From assembly GCA_027310735.1 (NCBI GenBank), contig DAIDAH010000007.1, forward strand, positions 1-24,354: 24,354 bases of DNA, given 5' to 3'. The notes beneath the pieces are model-generated. The model ran no database searches and was not told the origin of the DNA. It saw only the letters and a list, made by a program, of their open reading frames with translations. The stretch's first letter is position 1. Every line of letters starts with the position of its first letter. The translations under genes were made by a program, and so were the position numbers. Below are positions 23,897 through 24,354 of this stretch, piece by piece. The DNA comes from Methylotenera sp. GTDB taxonomy: Bacteria; Pseudomonadota; Gammaproteobacteria; Burkholderiales; Methylophilaceae.

Positions 23897-24354
23897 GTGG
23901 CGCTACAACACTCGTACCAGTCATTGCTATCGACGGCCCTTCTGCATCAGGCAAAGGCACGGTTGCACAACTGGTAGCCAAGAAACTGGGCTTCCATTAT
24001 TTAGATTCTGGTGCGCTGTATCGCATTGTGGCACTGGCGGCTCACACGCAAAACATCCCTTGGCATGATGCAGCAGCAGTCACAGCATGCGCTAAAACGC
24101 TTTCCATTCGGTTTGAGGGTGATAAGGTCTTATTAAATGGTGAAGATATCTCAAACGATATTCGCACTGAAGCGATGGGCAAAGGCGCCTCTCAAGTAGC
24201 AGTGCATGCCCCGCTAAGAGCCGCACTGATTGATTTGCAGCATAGTTTTCGCCAAGCACCAGGGCTGATTGCGGATGGCCGAGATATGGGAACGGTCATA
24301 TTTCCTGACGCTGAACTAAAAGTCTTTCTGACAGCTTCAACCGAAGTGCGCGCC
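23893..24354 (+). CDS. cmk: Cytidylate kinase, N-terminal part (runs off the window)
   Basis: Cmk phosphorylates CMP and dCMP with ATP. The first 154 residues are visible and the frame is open to the window end. Motifs: the P-loop IDGPSASGKGT (13-23), HYLDSGALYR (35-44), and LIADGRDMGTVIFPDAELKVFLTAS (split here as LIADGRDMGTVIFP and DAELKVFLTAS) at about 125-150. It starts at ATG 23893, inside the aroA stop (ATGA). In many betaproteobacteria rpsA and ihfB follow, outside this window. Confidence 0.95.
   Translation, partial: MSGATTLVPVIAIDGPSASGKGTVAQLVAKKLGFHYLDSGALYRIVALAAHTQNIPWHDAAAVTACAKTLSIRFEGDKVLLNGEDISNDIRTEAMGKGASQVAVHAPLRAALIDLQHSFRQAPGLIADGRDMGTVIFPDAELKVFLTASTEVRA

Noticed and set aside
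1..24354. CRISPR arrays, transposases, integrases, toxin-antitoxin pairs, phage genes or defence systems
   Set aside because: None seen on either strand. All space is taken by housekeeping genes and short intergenic regions, so no undescribed system of that kind is supported here.

Overview
The window is a stretch of ordinary-looking chromosome from a betaproteobacterium. The gene content and the order nuoN - DUF2818 - NUDIX, the separate nuoC and nuoD genes, the Bpt leucyltransferase and a GC content that looks to be in the low-to-mid 40s by eye (not computed) fit a methylotroph of the Methylophilaceae (Methylotenera-like) or a close relative. This placement is inferred from recall of the families, not from a search. 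I see no insertion sequence, prophage, CRISPR array, integron or other mobile element, and no gap between genes longer than about 255 bases.

Layout. (1) 1-2042, minus strand: the 5' end of thrS (cut by the window edge), sbcB (exonuclease I) and a tRNA-Val(GAC), with two look-alike terminator hairpins, one after the tRNA and one just before thrS. (2) 2165-2839, plus strand: a small 2-oxoglutarate/Fe(II) dioxygenase. It ends one base from the convergent tail of the next unit. (3) 2841-20620, minus strand: one very tightly packed unit of 18 genes. It reads nuoA-B-C-D-E-F-G-H-I-J-K-L-M-N (the whole 14-subunit NADH:quinone oxidoreductase, complex I), then a DUF2818 membrane protein, a NUDIX (ADP-ribose pyrophosphatase type) hydrolase, an atypical SDR/epimerase and an MltB-type lytic transglycosylase. 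Six junctions are of the TAATG type, where the stop and start codons share a base. (4) 20874-21608, plus strand: bpt, divergent from nuoA across a 253-base regulatory region. (5) 21709-24354, plus strand: tyrA, aroA and the 5' part of cmk, i.e. aromatic amino-acid biosynthesis leading into the usual cmk neighbourhood.

How the genes work together. NuoE, F and G form the NADH-oxidising arm, NuoB, C, D and I the connecting quinone module, and NuoA, H, J, K, L, M and N the membrane proton-pumping arm. All key cluster ligands and pump residues I checked are present. The exception is nuoF, which carries a one-base deletion near codon 96 (about 17072). It splits the gene into two overlapping reading frames, although everything around it is intact. 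This is either a sequence error or a real lesion that would disable NADH oxidation by complex I.

I did not find a convincing new biological system. The items most worth a second look are the nuoF frameshift, the C at position 33 of the tRNA-Val anticodon loop, a 7-bp inverted repeat that brackets the TATAAT box and touches the start codon of bpt, two genes whose TATAAT boxes are so close to the start codon that leaderless mRNAs are plausible, the basic insertion in the MltB-like enzyme, and the uncharacterised DUF2818 protein in the complex I operon.
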